A stretch of 47,935 nt of DNA from Smittium culicis (GCA_001970855.1 LSSN01000093.1:1-47935), one strand, 5' to 3'; counted from the first letter of the stretch, positions 20,380-34,346 are shown. Notes: generated by a model not told the origin, from the sequence alone. Numbers and translations: made by a program.

Positions 20380-22123
20380 CTATGAAACAGGAGAGCTATC
20401 AAAATATATTAGCAAGTAAAGTTACGTATAAAAGAATAATATTAAAATCAAAATATCTTATTATAACAAAAGAATAAATATTTATTCATTATTCTAAATA
20501 AGTTTATAATCAGTCGAATTTTTATAAAATAAATACATTCAATTATTATATGTTTAATAAGTATTTTAAAATTCATTTTTAATAAAAAATAGCTTACTTT
20601 TGATTGTAAAACTTATTATTCATCTGAATTCATAAAATTTAAAAATTCTCTTTTGAAAATTTTATATCACAAAAAATCATGGTTTGGCTTAGAAAAAAAG
20701 TTCTTAATATTATCAGAAGTCATTAATAAGTTGAAATATTTTTAGAAAAGTTATAATATTCTTTAATTTTCTCTATATAAACAAAAAAAATTGAACAGTA
20801 ACAATAATAGGCTAGCTAATTTATATTTATAATAGCGAAATAGCAAATAGATTGTTTGAATAACATTTCAAAAGTTAGATTTTCTTTTTTATCAAATCAT
20901 AAAACATTAAATATATATTAAATAGACTTTTGGAATAATTTAATTTAAAATATGTTTGATTTTAGACGCTTTTAAAAATTAATAAAAAAAATTTTTCTGG
21001 ATACTATCAGAATAAAAATCAGAATCTAAAATTTTTTTTCCATATTATATGGGCATAATATTTATTAACTTATTATAAATTATGTTTAAATTTTAGTGAA
21101 GTGCGCCTTATTTTTAGATATAATCTATTCTGTTGAATCTTTTGTAGCCTCAATCTCTAAAAAAAACCAAAAAAAACTTGAACACTGATTATAATGCTAA
21201 TTTTCATTACGAAAAAAATCAATCATATGAGCAGTTGTATTTGAAAAATTTTATTAATAAATATTTATAAACTCTGAAAAAGAAATATTTCATTCAAGTA
21301 GAAATTTTATTACAAAGCTATTTTACCGAATAGATATTTAGATACGTATGAAAATTATTCATTTTCATCATACTTGTAGCCAAATCAGCTCTATATGAAA
21401 ATTGATTTCTCAGAGTAAATTTGGTTTGAGAAAAAAATTTTATTAAACTTTATATAAATATTAATTTTTTTTTTTTGCTTATTTTAAATTCTAACTTATT
21501 TTTACTTTAAATAAACTAAATAAAACTTATTGAGTTACTCAACATAATAAATTTAAAGTAATATTATATTATATAAAAATTCAATATATATATTTTTTTT
21601 ACTATTCATTATTAAATTATAACCTAATTATGATAAATTTTTTGATTCACTTAACATATGAATTATTATATATATATAGAATCTATTTAACTTTAATTGT
21701 TAAATAATAATATTCTAAATTATTTTTACTTATTTATAATTATTATATATGTATTAATATTATAGAAATATTTTTGTGACAAAAAAAAATAACCATATCA
21801 CTCGCCGATAAATAAAAAAACTATGACCTGAAAATTATCGCAAATGAAAAAAAATTCAATTTATTAAAGATTATATGAATTGTTTGATTTTGAAGTTTTT
21901 CTTATTTAATTCTATAGTTACCAAATATATCTTGGATCATTAACATCAAAAAACGATATTTTATTAATTAAATCATAACTTAATTTATTAGATTTATTTT
22001 TAAGAATTTATTTATTACCAATTACAAATATTTTCACATAAAAAATACCTTATCAATTAAAATTTTATAAATCAGATTTTAGTAAAATATTTAATATTTT
22101 TTAATATCAATTATAGACGCACT

Positions 22124-22179
22124 AAGGTACCAAAGTATCAAAGTATCAAAGTATCAAAGTATCAAAGTATCAAAGTATC
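22124..22179. repeat. AAAGTATC octamer tandem repeat
   Basis: Six perfect units (22132-22179) preceded by one degenerate unit AAGGTACC (22124-22131). Confidence 0.92.
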
Positions 22180-24429
22180 AAAATAAATTTAATACCGATT
22201 TTATTTATCTCTAAGATCAAAAATAATTAGAAAGATATAAAACCTAACTAGAAAAACAAATTAAATATATAAATTCAACTTAATTATGGTTTTTTTTTAT
22301 TAAAATAATTTAAAAATGCACAAAATAAGTGTTTTTTTTGCTCGGAGTTTATATTAAAAATAATATTAAATTTAATGAATATAATTGAACGAACCTGCCT
22401 CCACAATACTAGAAACCCTATACACAATGAGAATTGAATCAAGGAATATATGTATATTCATTGCAGAAATTATTTGGAGTTGGGGATAGACGAAATTTAA
22501 TTAAATTACAAATTACAGTAAAATATCAACCAATTATTTCTTTTATTTATATCAGAAAAATACAGAATTTGTGTATATTTTTAATATTTCTAGAAAAAAG
22601 TTAAATGATAAAAACATCCATAAATCAAATCAATTTAAATTCCGATGAAAGATAGAAACATGAAAGTTTGATATCAATTTATACTATCCCAATAAAAAAA
22701 TTAAAAAATAATTATATAATAAACGTATTAAGTAAAACTTTAGCTATCTAGCATTTATATAGCTAGATTAAGGCCTAGTATATAAATCTCTATCATATTC
22801 TTTCATTTTTAATTTAATAGATAATTTTTTGTGTATTTTATTGACGAATATATTTTATAAATATTTTCTGTATAAATATTAAATGTCAAAATAAGATAAT
22901 TTATTATTTAGTTTTTTTTTTATGGCTATGAGCTATAAAATAAATATATAAATTAATATTATTGAAAACTTAAAATTAAAAAAATATAACTACCACAAAA
23001 ATGTCCAATTAAAATAAAAATCAAAATAAGTCAATTTAATAAAGTATTTTTACTAATATATTTCATCTAAAAAAATTTTATTCAAAGAGTTATGTTTTTA
23101 ATTATTTTATAGCTTAGTTACTAAAAGAATTACTGTTAATGTTTTTAAATATTAAAAAATAGCGTTTCTGTTTTAAAAAAATTTTATCTCAAAAATCATA
23201 AATTATATATCAGTTAAATCTTGAATTAATCCTGATTAAGGATAATATTCTTAAATCTTGTTTTATTTATAATTAATATTTTAAAACAAAAAAAAAAAAT
23301 TTAAATAGTTTTAATTACTAATAGTATATATTTCGCTACGATCTTAAATATAATAAAAACCAAAAGTATTAATATAAAAATTCCTATAAAGTATAATATT
23401 AGTATAAATATTTAGTTGATTATTATGTTAAAAATTCAACATATTAATATTTATAGATTTTTTTAATATAATCTTATAAAATATGAGTTATAAATCATAT
23501 AATGAATATATTTAGTGTAATTTCTTATGGGAATTTATAATCTGTTTATTATTATCCTTTTTCTTGAAAGAAATTTAAAGAATATATATTTTATATCATA
23601 AATTTTATTAGCATTTAAAATTTTTAATCGAAATAGTAATATTTTTTTCTATTATTTAAAAATTAGTCAAGCTAAATTATTATCCTCTGAAAAATAAATA
23701 TAGTTATCTTATCTATGATTTATTCTTAAAATCATTTTTTTAACATTTCATTGACTATTATAGAATTGCTTTAGATATGTTAATATTAATTCCAAAATAT
23801 TGATTTTTCAGTTTACAGATAAAAAATCTTAGATAAGATACATTTTCAAGTAACAATTATTTAATATTACTATAATAAATTAATCATATAAATGTAGGTT
23901 TTATAATTTAAAACTTGGAATTAAAATTGTTAATAATTAAAAATTGGTATCAAAGCATTTCACAGAAAAATATAGCCAATATAAATTTTAGGAAATTTCG
24001 ATTAACTTTGACAAAAAATTTTCTAAAAAAAATTATTTAATAAATAATACCAAATAAAATATCCTAGTTACAAAATGCTCACTTGAAAAATGTTTATTAT
24101 TAAATAATTTAATATATTAAATAAAAATAATATTGTATGAATTTTATAACAATTTTAATTTTTTGCTTTAATTTATATCATTTAATTGATAGAGTTATGA
24201 AATTAAATATACAAGAAATACATAGTATTAATTTTTATACATTTAACATTTTTTATAAATTAGTCGATATATTTATTAAAGCTGTGTTCATTTATTCTCA
24301 TTTTTACTTGTAAATATCTATGATAGTTGTTAATTTTTGAAAAATTTCTATAAATCTATTAAAAGATAAACTAATATTTTTATGGTATATTTTTAAATTT
24401 AATTGAATTATTTATATTATGGCTATTTT

Positions 24430-24480
24430 AAAGTTAAATAAGATAGCTAAAGTTAAATAAGATAGCTTAAGTTAAATAAG
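24430..24480. repeat. 19 bp tandem repeat, 2.7 units
   Basis: The unit AAAGTTAAATAAGATAGCT occurs twice exactly and then partially (TAAGTTAAATAAG). Confidence 0.85.
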
Positions 24481-27043
24481 AATTATATTAGTGATAAGAC
24501 CAGATTTTAATATATTAATGCTATTTATAAAGCATAATTTATAAAGAATATTTTTATTCTACTTTTATTATAATTCGATTAATAAAATCTTTATAAAAAA
24601 TTTAGTCAATACTTTTATTTTTTAAATCTATTTCAGAAATTAATTTAAAAACGATAAAAAATACAAGTATATTTCAACAAAAAATTTATATAATATATGT
24701 AAATACCAAAATATGAGCAGTTTTTTAAAATAAGTAACATATGTGAGAAGATATAAATTAAATACAAAATAATAAAAGGACTAAATTTTAACATTAAAAT
24801 TTCTGTTTAAATAGATAAACTTGCATATAATATCATAATGGTGTTTTAAAGCAAAAGAAATTATTCTTTAAAATTCAAAAATTCGTCAATTTAAATTAAT
24901 ATCTATGATTTAAACATGCTAAAAAACAATCCCAATGATATTGAGAATATTAATAAGCAAAAATAAAAGTGGAGAAAAATTAGTCACCCGTTTAATAAAA
25001 ACTAAAATAAATGAAAAAAAAATTCAAAATGTACAGTAATAATAAAATAAAAATGATGATATTTAACCTTAGCATTTTTTAAAAAAATTATCCGAATTAT
25101 TATTTATAATCCCTGTTTCAATTTTAAATTTTATAAAAGCTAAGAAATTTTTTTTTGAGATTATATTTAAACAAATAACGGTAATTTAAAGGTTTAAAAA
25201 CGTATAAATAATTAGTACTGAAAAATTACTGTAAATAAAATAAACAAGCGTTTTTACTTTTAAGTATAAAAATGTGATTTTTTGCTCTACTAAATTCAAA
25301 GAAATATGAAGTTGTCAATACTTAAGAGCCTTATTATGGATATAAAAAAATTCAAGTGATGAATTGTTTATAATTATCAACCAAAACAGTTTAGATTCTT
25401 TAGTATATTTTGGGAATATACTTGAACTTTATTGATATAATATAGCTTTAATATGTCTTTAAATTAATCTTAAAGTTACGATGGAAGTTTTAAATACGAA
25501 TATATTATTATATCAAGGGGTATACAATAGTAAATATTAGGTAATCAAACTTTTATATTCAAAAAATATTTAAAAGTTCTGATAATTATTCCCTATTAGC
25601 TTAAATTTTTTACATAAACATATTTTACCAATGAAATCTAATTTAATTTTATAAAAATTTAAATTAGAAAATAAAAACTCAATTAAAAAATAAAACAGTC
25701 ACCCGCCTCTTATTAAATTTAATCACTTTTTATAAATAACATAGATTACGTTTTATTAATACACTAACATAATAAAAAAAAAATAAAAAAAATAAAACAG
25801 CTTAGTTGAGATTTTTTATAAAGCATATAAGCTAGATGGTAGATGTGTATTTCTGGGGCAATAAGTCTATTGAATTTTTATTTCTTTCATCAACGGCTTT
25901 TTGCTAAATGATAAGTAATGATCATATGTATGGATGTCATTCGATTTAAAAATGATTATTTGAACATATACAGCCTTAGCTTTGAAACCAATATGTAATC
26001 ACGTAATTGCACACCAGGTCAAGCGTTTTTATAAAGTGCACTGTGTATATTATGTTTCAGCGAATACAATTTTTGGTATTTGAATAAAGCTTCTATACGT
26101 GGAATTTTAATTGTCTTTTTTTTCAAATAAATTTCGTGATGAGCCCATGTATTTTGAACTTATTTTTAATATTTTTATTATAACAGTTTATTATTGTAGT
26201 AAAAAATTTCTAATTGTATAGATGATCACCAGTAGGGCAATATTTTTGGCTTTACAAAAGAAAAATGAGCGTTTTAGCGGCTATTGGCTAAAATAAACAA
26301 ATATTCAAAATGAATGGATTATTTTATTTTTCAAACAAACAAAGAATATAAGTATTAAAATTGGGAATATTTAATGAACATGATTTGTGGAGAAATAATT
26401 TGATTTTAGCTTTGAGGATTTTGACACAATTAAATTCCATTTTCCCAGCAATATGTTGAATGGAAAAGCACGTTTTATTTTTGTGCTGTAACCGCAAACT
26501 TTCGTTAATTACAACCCTAGATTTGATCAAGCTTTATTTTCTCAATTCACACTACCAGATATTACTATCGCTTATATATCATGGTTTTCTTAAACAATAA
26601 AACAAACTATTCTACCATTTGTATATAATTTTCGATTAACTATCTCTATTAGACGTAATTTTTTTAAAATAAATAACTATCACGATTTTATAACAGATTC
26701 TAGTAAAAACTTCTTTCACATAGAAAGCTAATTCTCGCGTAAGTATATTATATTCAAATTTCATTATAAAGAATTCACATGATTATTTTCGTTTTTTTAT
26801 ATTTCTTTATCTCTTCTCTTTACTTACAAAAACCGATTTAGTTTCTACTGAAATAATATTCCATTTGTTTTGCTGATGAATTTTCTATAGCTTTTAGGCC
26901 AACTGAGATAATAAGTTCCGCTGAATATTAAATAGATTTTTATAAATTTCTTTAAGCGATCATAACATAAGAGTTGGCATTTATAGAAGATAAAAACATA
27001 AAAAAGCTCACAAAATATAGTAATATCGAAATAATAAAGGCAA

Positions 27044-30000
27044 ATGTTTTCAAAACTGTCCGAAAAGTCAAAAATTGCGGATTTAATTGGAATAGCTAAT
27101 AAGCATTCAAAACATCTCTGTCTTTCAAAAGATTATTCAAATGAAATATGGTGCCCTTTTAAGATATTTGAAATAGGTCTACAGAATAGGCCCATAATAA
27201 CGGCATACGACCACTTACAAAAAATATTTGCGGTTGGAACAGATTCTGGAACAATTAGAATATATGGAAAGCCTGGAATTACAAGTTGTGACAACAGATT
27301 TATTTTACCTGAACCTGTACCAGTTGTTTTTTTAAAATTTTTACCTGGATACCCAATTCTTGTTTCAGTCGACTGTAATAATACTATAGTGATCTTTGAT
27401 ACTGTCACTCAAAAGCCTTGTGCAACTTATACCGCACCAGATGCTGTGTCTTCAATTGAATTTATAACTAATTCAGAATGGCTGTTAGTTGCTTTGAAGA
27501 GCGGTCGTGTATATATTATTAGCCTTACTAAGTGCATAAAATCTGACATTTCTATTCCTTACTGTGGAGCCAGTAATTGTAAAACTATTGCTAGTATAAA
27601 ATCAAATCCAAACGACTACGAAAAAGTTTTAATTGGTTATATCGACGGTGAAATAGTTGAATATAACTTTGCAGATCCAAAACTTACTAAAAAACTCACT
27701 TCAAACTCACTACTGCTTTCAACTGTCAATGAAGACTCTGATCCTCCACTTCTGACTGATTTGGTGTGGGTTTCTTCAAAAAAGTCTCTTTTCATAGCCT
27801 CGTTTGATAATGGGTCATTGATTCTCTACTCAGCTCATAAAGACTGTATTAATCAAGAAAGAATTATCACACCCATTACTTCTCACAATTCAGTTTCTAT
27901 ATCACCCGACGAAACTGTAAACAAAAACTTATATTATTCTAACCTATATTTCCACGACCTAGAGAATGACTCTTTCATTTTGGCCTCAGCCGGTTTAGAG
28001 CAGTGGGACCGGAAAAAAATAGTTATTATACATTTATCTACGTTACAACTTTATGAATTCAATTATGAAACACCTATTGTTAGCTTAACAGTTTTATGCC
28101 CTCCCCACTCTAGCCATCATTCTATCGCTTTATCAGTTGTTTTTGATGACCACACTATAAAGTTACTTGACTTTTCAATTTCTTCTTATGTCCAACTTTC
28201 TCCTGCACTAATAGACTTATATTTACCAAGTGACTTGCAATGGTCAAACTCTACAAATAAATCACTGAATTTCTCAAAGCTTCAATTATCCCCTCAAGTT
28301 TTTTCTGCAATTACAGCAGATTTGAAGGATTTTAGTTTTACTAAATATATTACAGGAGGGAAGTCGCTTAAAAACAATTCTAGCCACAATAATACAGCTG
28401 AACCTGAATTTATATCTTCTGACAATAAAACATCAACTGAATATGATAATTACAAATCTATTCAAATTCAAAGCGAAGATGATAATAATTCACTAGCTAA
28501 TAATTTTGAACACCTGAAAATTACCCACGTGAACTCAGAAATTGATATTGCTTTTGTAATTGATTGTAATGATGTAGTTTCTATCTGGGGCGTCAGTTCT
28601 TCCGTCCCTTTTATGATTTCAAACAACCTGATTAATCTTAAATCTCTAAGTACTTATCTAAGTATTGAAATATCCCCGATAACAATGGATTTCAACCCAA
28701 CTTGTGGAATTTTAGCTATTGGTACCAGTACAGGCTCCTTGTTACTATACTATATTGGCGAAAATCCTCCTCAATGGGTTGTTGATCGTCTATACAACAA
28801 CTTAGCTGAGTCTTCGCAAAATAACATAGATATACCTGATAACTTGAACGAGAATCTAAACGAGTCCTTTAATACCAGCAACTTATACCCTGAAACTGCC
28901 TCTGCAAGCCCTCTGGATGATGTTATCTCTTCATACAAAATCGATTCGCATAATAACCAAGCTTCAGAAAATCTGTCGAATTCTGACATTATTAATGTTT
29001 CACATGGTTCTCCTGATTCTTTGAATTCTATCAAATTAAATGGATCCCTTGATAGCGTTAACTGCCCTCCAATAAACCCCTTTAAATTGCCAATCCCAAT
29101 CGATAAAAAGAGTTCAATTAGCTCATGGAAATCTCGCCGTGAAAGCATAATGAAAGTAGTTAATTCTGTTAACATTACCAGCAAGTTCACAAAATCAAAG
29201 GATAAAAACCACAATAATGATAGCGATAATAACAAAGTAGAAGCTCAAAAGGAATCTGTTTCCCAAGGTAGCGACAATAACCATGATCTACTCAATGCAT
29301 ACACTAACTCACCTAAAAAATCACTTTCGAACACAAGCCTTATTCCGCCACAACTTCTCAAGCGTTCTCGTTCATTTGCAAATAAATCGAAACATTTTAT
29401 ACCTCTTCCAAACAAATTAAAATTTATATACAAACTCGACTCATTTGTTTACCCTGCTTTTCTCGTTCAGAAATTTGAGTCGCCTGTAACCGGCATTAAA
29501 GTATCTGATGATTTTATAGTTTATTTTTGTGATAATAGTGGTAATTTTTGCTCTTTTGACCTGAAATCTAAAAAAACAGTGGATTTTGCGCTTCCAACAG
29601 GTAATTTAAAATTTTTATTATTATCTTATCTGAATTAACGTTACTTAGAATATTTATTACTATATAATCTTTTGCTTATTTATGCTTTAACAGTGCCTTT
29701 TTCTGAAAACCCTCTCTCAAGCCATAACAAAGAGCATTCATATGGCTTTATCTACAATGATAATATCAAAATAGATAAAGAGTCAGACCTATTAAACATA
29801 ACAATAATTTCGTCTTCATTTAACAAAGCATACTGTTTTTCTAACAATATAGGTAAAGAATACTTTTTATTTGTTGTTAATACATTTTCCTCAAAAAACT
29901 TAGAGAAACGTATTTAATTACTGAACTTGCGTTCCGCTCGTTTTTACATTTTTGATAGATGCGCACATAGAAAAACTTAATCTCCAAAATATAGGAAAAT

Positions 30001-31418
30001 TAGTTTATGTGACTACTGTAAAGATCCCCGATGGAAAAAGTAGTAATTCTGCTGCAAACTCGCAATCATCACTGGTCGACTCCCTTGGTAACGTTGAAAA
30101 AAATTCCTCAATAAAGAAAAAACACATAAACAACAAATATGTGATATTTGTTGGAAATCTTGGAATTACTGTATTTTACAATTGTGTCAATAAAGTCTGC
30201 AATCACACTACAGTAGCTAATTTAGAGATTAAACCAATAAGAACGTCAAAAATATACATAGATGGTAACTTTTACTTTGATAAATTTACTTATAAAGCTA
30301 GAGCAATGTATACTTTTCATTTTTTTAAATGTTTATTTGAATTACTTAATACATTTTAAAACAGGCGATTTCGCGTTTTTGCAATGCTTGGACACTGAAG
30401 GCACAATAATTTCTGTTTCTCTCCCAAGTCTTAAAATCCTTGACAAAAAAGATATTTTTACCAAGTTATCATCAAGGTATTACAAATCAACTACTTTTAT
30501 TCTCAGCTACTTTTATATCATTTTTATAATTTGTTCTAGCTTAATTTATTAAAATTAGGCATACATTTAACTATGTTGATCAAATATAGAATTTCTAAAG
30601 CCGATTTTACTCAAAATGGAGAAATATACCTCAATTTATCACCAAAACAGCTATTATACTATAATTTATTTTCAGAAAAAAGGTTCTAGTTCTATCATCA
30701 TGATCTATGCGTTAATTTTACATTAATCGAAAATTTATGCTAATTTTAAAAAACAAATCATAATTTTATGAATTTTAAATGCATCATTAATAAAAATTTA
30801 CGCTCAATTTTTTAAAATAGCGATATGCCTGGTAAACATCAGCTATATAATAGTGAAATCGCAGATCTGAAATTGAGCCCACCTAAAAAGGAAGAAAGCA
30901 AATCATTCTGGAATAGGTTCACTGTAACTGGAGATATATTCGAAAGATGTAATTTATTACTTTGATTAGCCTTATTTTCATTTTTATTTGGCACTTTATT
31001 TTACAAACCTCATTTTTTTGACATACAAAAAAAATCGATGTAATTTATTAAATTTTGGGATAAACTTTGATTTATTTAACTAGTTGAAAAAAACCACCGA
31101 GATCTATTGCTTGAGCACGCCAAACTCCCAGGGAGCCATCTATCAAATTCGCTTGCAAAAAATCAAAATACCTATAACTCTGATGATAGAGAAATGCCAA
31201 ATTCAAACGATGATCACGGTAATAATAGTATTTCTGGGGAAGGTAAAGGAAAGAAAAATTTTTTATCAGAAACAACAGAAAAATTAAGAGAGCGTGGCGA
31301 AAAGCTTTCGGAAGTGAACGAGTCGACATCAAAAATGCAGTCTGCTGCCAACGACTTCTTGTCTGAGATTAGAGAATATAACAAGAAGCAAGAAAGCAAG
31401 AAATGGTGGAACTTTTAA
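27044..31418 (+). CDS. Sro7/tomosyn (Lgl) family exocytosis regulator, seven exons
   Basis: WD40-propeller proteins of the Lgl/tomosyn/Sro7 family bind Q-SNAREs and Rab GTPases to control vesicle fusion at the plasma membrane. Exons: 27044-29600, 29694-29852, 29959-30264, 30365-30476, 30590-30682, 30821-30948, 31084-31418; all phases close and give 1229 residues. The N-terminus shows the family pattern: IITAYDHLQKIFAVGTDSGT, IRIYG, VVFLKFLPGYPILVSVDCNN, SSIEFITNSEWLLVALKSGR. Later blades include TMDFNPTCGILAIGTSTGSL, FLQCLDTEGTIISVSLPSLK across the exon 3/4 join, and the Sro7-like ADFTQNGEIYLNLSPKQLL. A long Ser/Asn-rich loop interrupts the second propeller. The last 60 residues form an R-SNARE-like coiled coil (RGEKLSEVNESTSKMQSAAN ... 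KKWWNF) as in tomosyn, with no transmembrane anchor. The zero-layer arginine is replaced by Ser. The donor of intron 5 (GTTCTA) is unusual. Confidence 0.9.
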
Positions 31419-31700
31419 TTTTTTTTTTTTTTGAGTATGAATGTACTTTTAAATGATAAATATTGAATCAATTTGATCAAATAATAATCTTGCTTTTATG
31501 TTAACGGGTAATATACATCAAAAGCACTCGATTCTGTTTTCTATACATTTTTATATTATTTTTAGCAATCTTATTTTGCTATATAATACACTTTTTTTTA
31601 TCATACTTGCAAGAACTGTACTTTTTCTCCAATTTTAATGTCATCAATAATAACACATGATACTTATTTAGAACCTAAAGTTTTTTTTTGCTAGTCTTAG

Positions 31701-31888
31701 CCCTTATATGAGCATAGAATGTTTTTGGTCTAACAAATATAGCCTGAAAGGCTCTATAAAAATAACATAAATCCTAGACTCGTCTAATTATATGTTTATT
31801 TTATTATACCAATAAATAATTATTTTACGTATGAATTAAGAGCGAATAAATAAATAAGGCTTTTTTCAGAGCGCCGGACGGGGAACGG
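31701..31888 (+). mobile_element. piggyBac-like MITE, copy E (188 bp, degenerate)
   Basis: The left end CCCTTATATGAGC follows TTAG; the right end GCGCCGGACGGGGAACGG is followed by TTAT. The internal landmark CTAACAAATATAGCC aligns with the family, and the length matches. Confidence 0.65.
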
Positions 31889-32812
31889 TTATAATATTCT
31901 ATTAAGTAGCTGCTATATTTTTGAAGCAGATACGATGGCCCTTCGTTTTTTAAGCATGTTTGTTGTTTTTAATTATATTTTTTTGTTTAGAAATTAATTT
32001 AATAAAGTAACTATTGCATAATTTCATACATGATTTGTGAGTTTTGGTAACAATAATAATTGTATGAAAATACTTTAAAGTTTAAATTGAAAGAATGCCA
32101 GGCGATTAAGGTAACTCTTTCGACCGTAAACTCATATTCTCTCCCAAGTAGCCCAACATAATAACACCTATTAAAATTAATATATAATATTCAACCATTT
32201 CAATCACTATTCCTATAGTCTTCACTTGAAAAAAAAATTTTTCAATAAAATTTTACACAAAAAATAAATTAAAAGAGCGACATCCAAAATTTAAAAGTAA
32301 TTCCGTTATTTACTCTTAAGAATAATAAATATAAAATTTATAGAATAATGAAGATATTGAATTAGTAAAAATTAATTACTAATATAAAAAGCAGGGAGTT
32401 TACAAAATTTTACTTTCAGGGGTATAAATACGATTACAATATTTTTCACTCGAAAATCTCCACTATAGTTTTTCCGTGTGATTTTCACCTATAATAGCAG
32501 ATTCGACTGTTTATTAAAGTTGAATTATTGAGAGTTATAAAAAAACTTTTAGTCAACTATTTGAACACTAGGCTAAGTATAAATACGAAAATTTGTACTT
32601 TATACGACTTTATACTAAAGAATCCAATTGAAATGATAAATATTTACTGCAATATTGATCATACAAATGGAAAAACAACGAGGATCTTGATATGGCTTCC
32701 TTGAATTTTTTTCACAAACATATCTGTTGTCGGAAGTTTCAATTTGATATGTAGGCAATTATTTTAAATGAGATTTTTTTGGATATGATTTAATGATAAA
32801 AATTCAGGTTAA

Positions 32813-33002
32813 TCCTATAAGGGGTGGTTAGCCTTTTTTGAGCTTCCAAGCCATCCAACCAATTTCCATTTTGATAAATTAATATTGAATAGTATTATAT
32901 TATTGGCTATAAGCTATTATACATTTAATAATCAGTAATTTTAATTTAGTTTATCCAATTATGATTTTTTATTAATTTTAAGAGTGGTGGCCTCGGAAAG
33001 GG
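32813..33002 (+). mobile_element. piggyBac-like MITE, copy F (190 bp, degenerate)
   Basis: It is flanked by TTAA (32809-32812) and TTAG (33003-33006). The right end is GGTGGCCTCGGAAAGGG; the left end TCCTATAAGGGGTGG is heavily mutated, but the following TTTTTTGAGCTTCCAAG aligns with the family. Confidence 0.6.
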
Positions 33003-33202
33003 TTAGCAAATATTGCAAAACAGGTTACATGTATTCTGAGATAAAACTTATATAGAATCAGGAGAAACAAAACTTTGGGACAGTATGCTAGCGAATAGTA
33101 CTTTTAAAAACAAATTTATCCTGTACTTAATGTGTATATATGCTGACGGTTTGATCATAAGATATTTATTTAAAGACTGGTTGAATTATAAACTTTCAAT
33201 AT

Positions 33203-33438
33203 GGGAGATTCAAAACGAAGAAAGCACTTTGTTGAGGCTTATAATTATTGGACTAATTATTTAAAACCTTAGTTATTATTGGAGGGATTGGAAAGGCATT
33301 TATATTATCAATCTAATTTTGAAAGTATTATTTGCTAAAAAAAATTCTATGTTTTATTTACTGGATATAAATTTAATATGAAATTTCATACGCTTTAACT
33401 CTTCATGCATTAAAGTGATTTCTTCGTAAAGAATCCTC
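33203..33438 (+). mobile_element. TIR element family 2, copy (236 bp)
   Basis: The ends are long imperfect inverted repeats. The left GGGAGATTCAAAACGAAG continues to GAAAGCACTTT; the right, read in reverse complement, is GAGGATTCTTTACGAAG continuing to GAAATCACTTT. It shares ATTATTGG, GGAAAGGCATTT and ATTTGCTAAAAAAAAT with the copies at 11.6-12.1 and 43.5 kb. It is non-coding. Confidence 0.78.
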
Positions 33439-34205
33439 TATATATGAAAATGTCAAGAGCAAAAGTAACATAAATGTGCCCATTATTAAGAATTAATTAG
33501 ATTTGGGATAAAATGCAAATATATATTCAAATTTTAACTGAAATATGATATTTATAACGTAATCAAATCCCAGCAAATGTGAAAATGAATAAATTCATTT
33601 ATAGACTGCGTTATGGATCTACACTATTCACTTAGATTGGCGAATTGCTTGTAATCCACACTAAATTAGCTAACTGAAGTCTATAAAATGGGGATAAATA
33701 TAGGATTATTAAACCATTGCTTATAGATTCAAGGCTGCAAATAGATTGGTGTCATATACGCCACTGACGAATCAAGGTCTAGAAAAACTTTTCTATTATT
33801 TGTGGGTTTAGTACAAATGAATTTCATTTTTTCTAAGGCAGGAGAAAAGGTCTGTTTTTACCAATTTATAGATGTGATGATTTTTGTTGGTAAATTTTTC
33901 TTTAGTTATGGCAGATAAATGATGTGATTCCAGAGAATTTACATTTTATAATATAAATTTCAGCTAAATTGAATATAATATCTGTAGTTAATATTGTTAA
34001 TTTTTTTACATAAATAGGTTCTCGGAAGGTGAATAATCATTTTAAATCACATGCTCAAATTACACTTTATTGCTTTATTTTTAGGAGTATATATTTTTTT
34101 CTGAAGTATATTAGTTTAAATTTTTTTTCATAATTGGAATAATGTTTGTTCATTTCGAAGAAAATATGTGTGTATGGAGGCATGTGGTTGGCCAATTTTA
34201 CTATT

Positions 34206-34346
34206 CACTTTCACGTTCAGAGAAAAATTACTGGAATATGAAGTAAAAAGACGATTGGGAATTGGCTAGAATATACAATTTTACTCGTCGCATAAATTTG
34301 AATAGATTGGATGTATTGCAATTTATGCTTTTTACACGTGAAAGTG
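34206..34346. repeat. Spaced inverted repeat, possible short TIR element
   Basis: CACTTTCACGT at 34206-34216 is perfectly complementary to ACGTGAAAGTG at 34336-34346. The 141 bp interval has no homology to the other elements here, and no clear target duplication is visible. Confidence 0.4.

Larger units (their letters stand above)
20380..27043. other. AT desert, right part, and upstream region of the tomosyn gene
   Basis: There is no convincing gene in 6.7 kb. Features are an octamer repeat (22124-22179), a 19 bp tandem repeat (24430-24480) and a small GC-richer patch at 22390-22500. Composition becomes less extreme from about 25.8 kb. A 68-codon minus ORF at 26324-26530 lacks family features. 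The last few hundred bases should contain the promoter of the Sro7/tomosyn gene. Confidence 0.5.

Noticed and set aside
22124..22179. CRISPR-like array
   Set aside because: Eight-base units without spacers in a eukaryotic desert; a microsatellite-type repeat.
22390..22500. Small gene or tRNA in a GC-richer patch
   Set aside because: Only a 29-codon frame is found and no cloverleaf can be formed; probably an eroded fragment.
32111..32310. Possible further MITE starting GTAA-CTCTTTCGACCG
   Set aside because: The left end and a GTAGCCCAAC string resemble the family, but I could not find a matching right end near +190.
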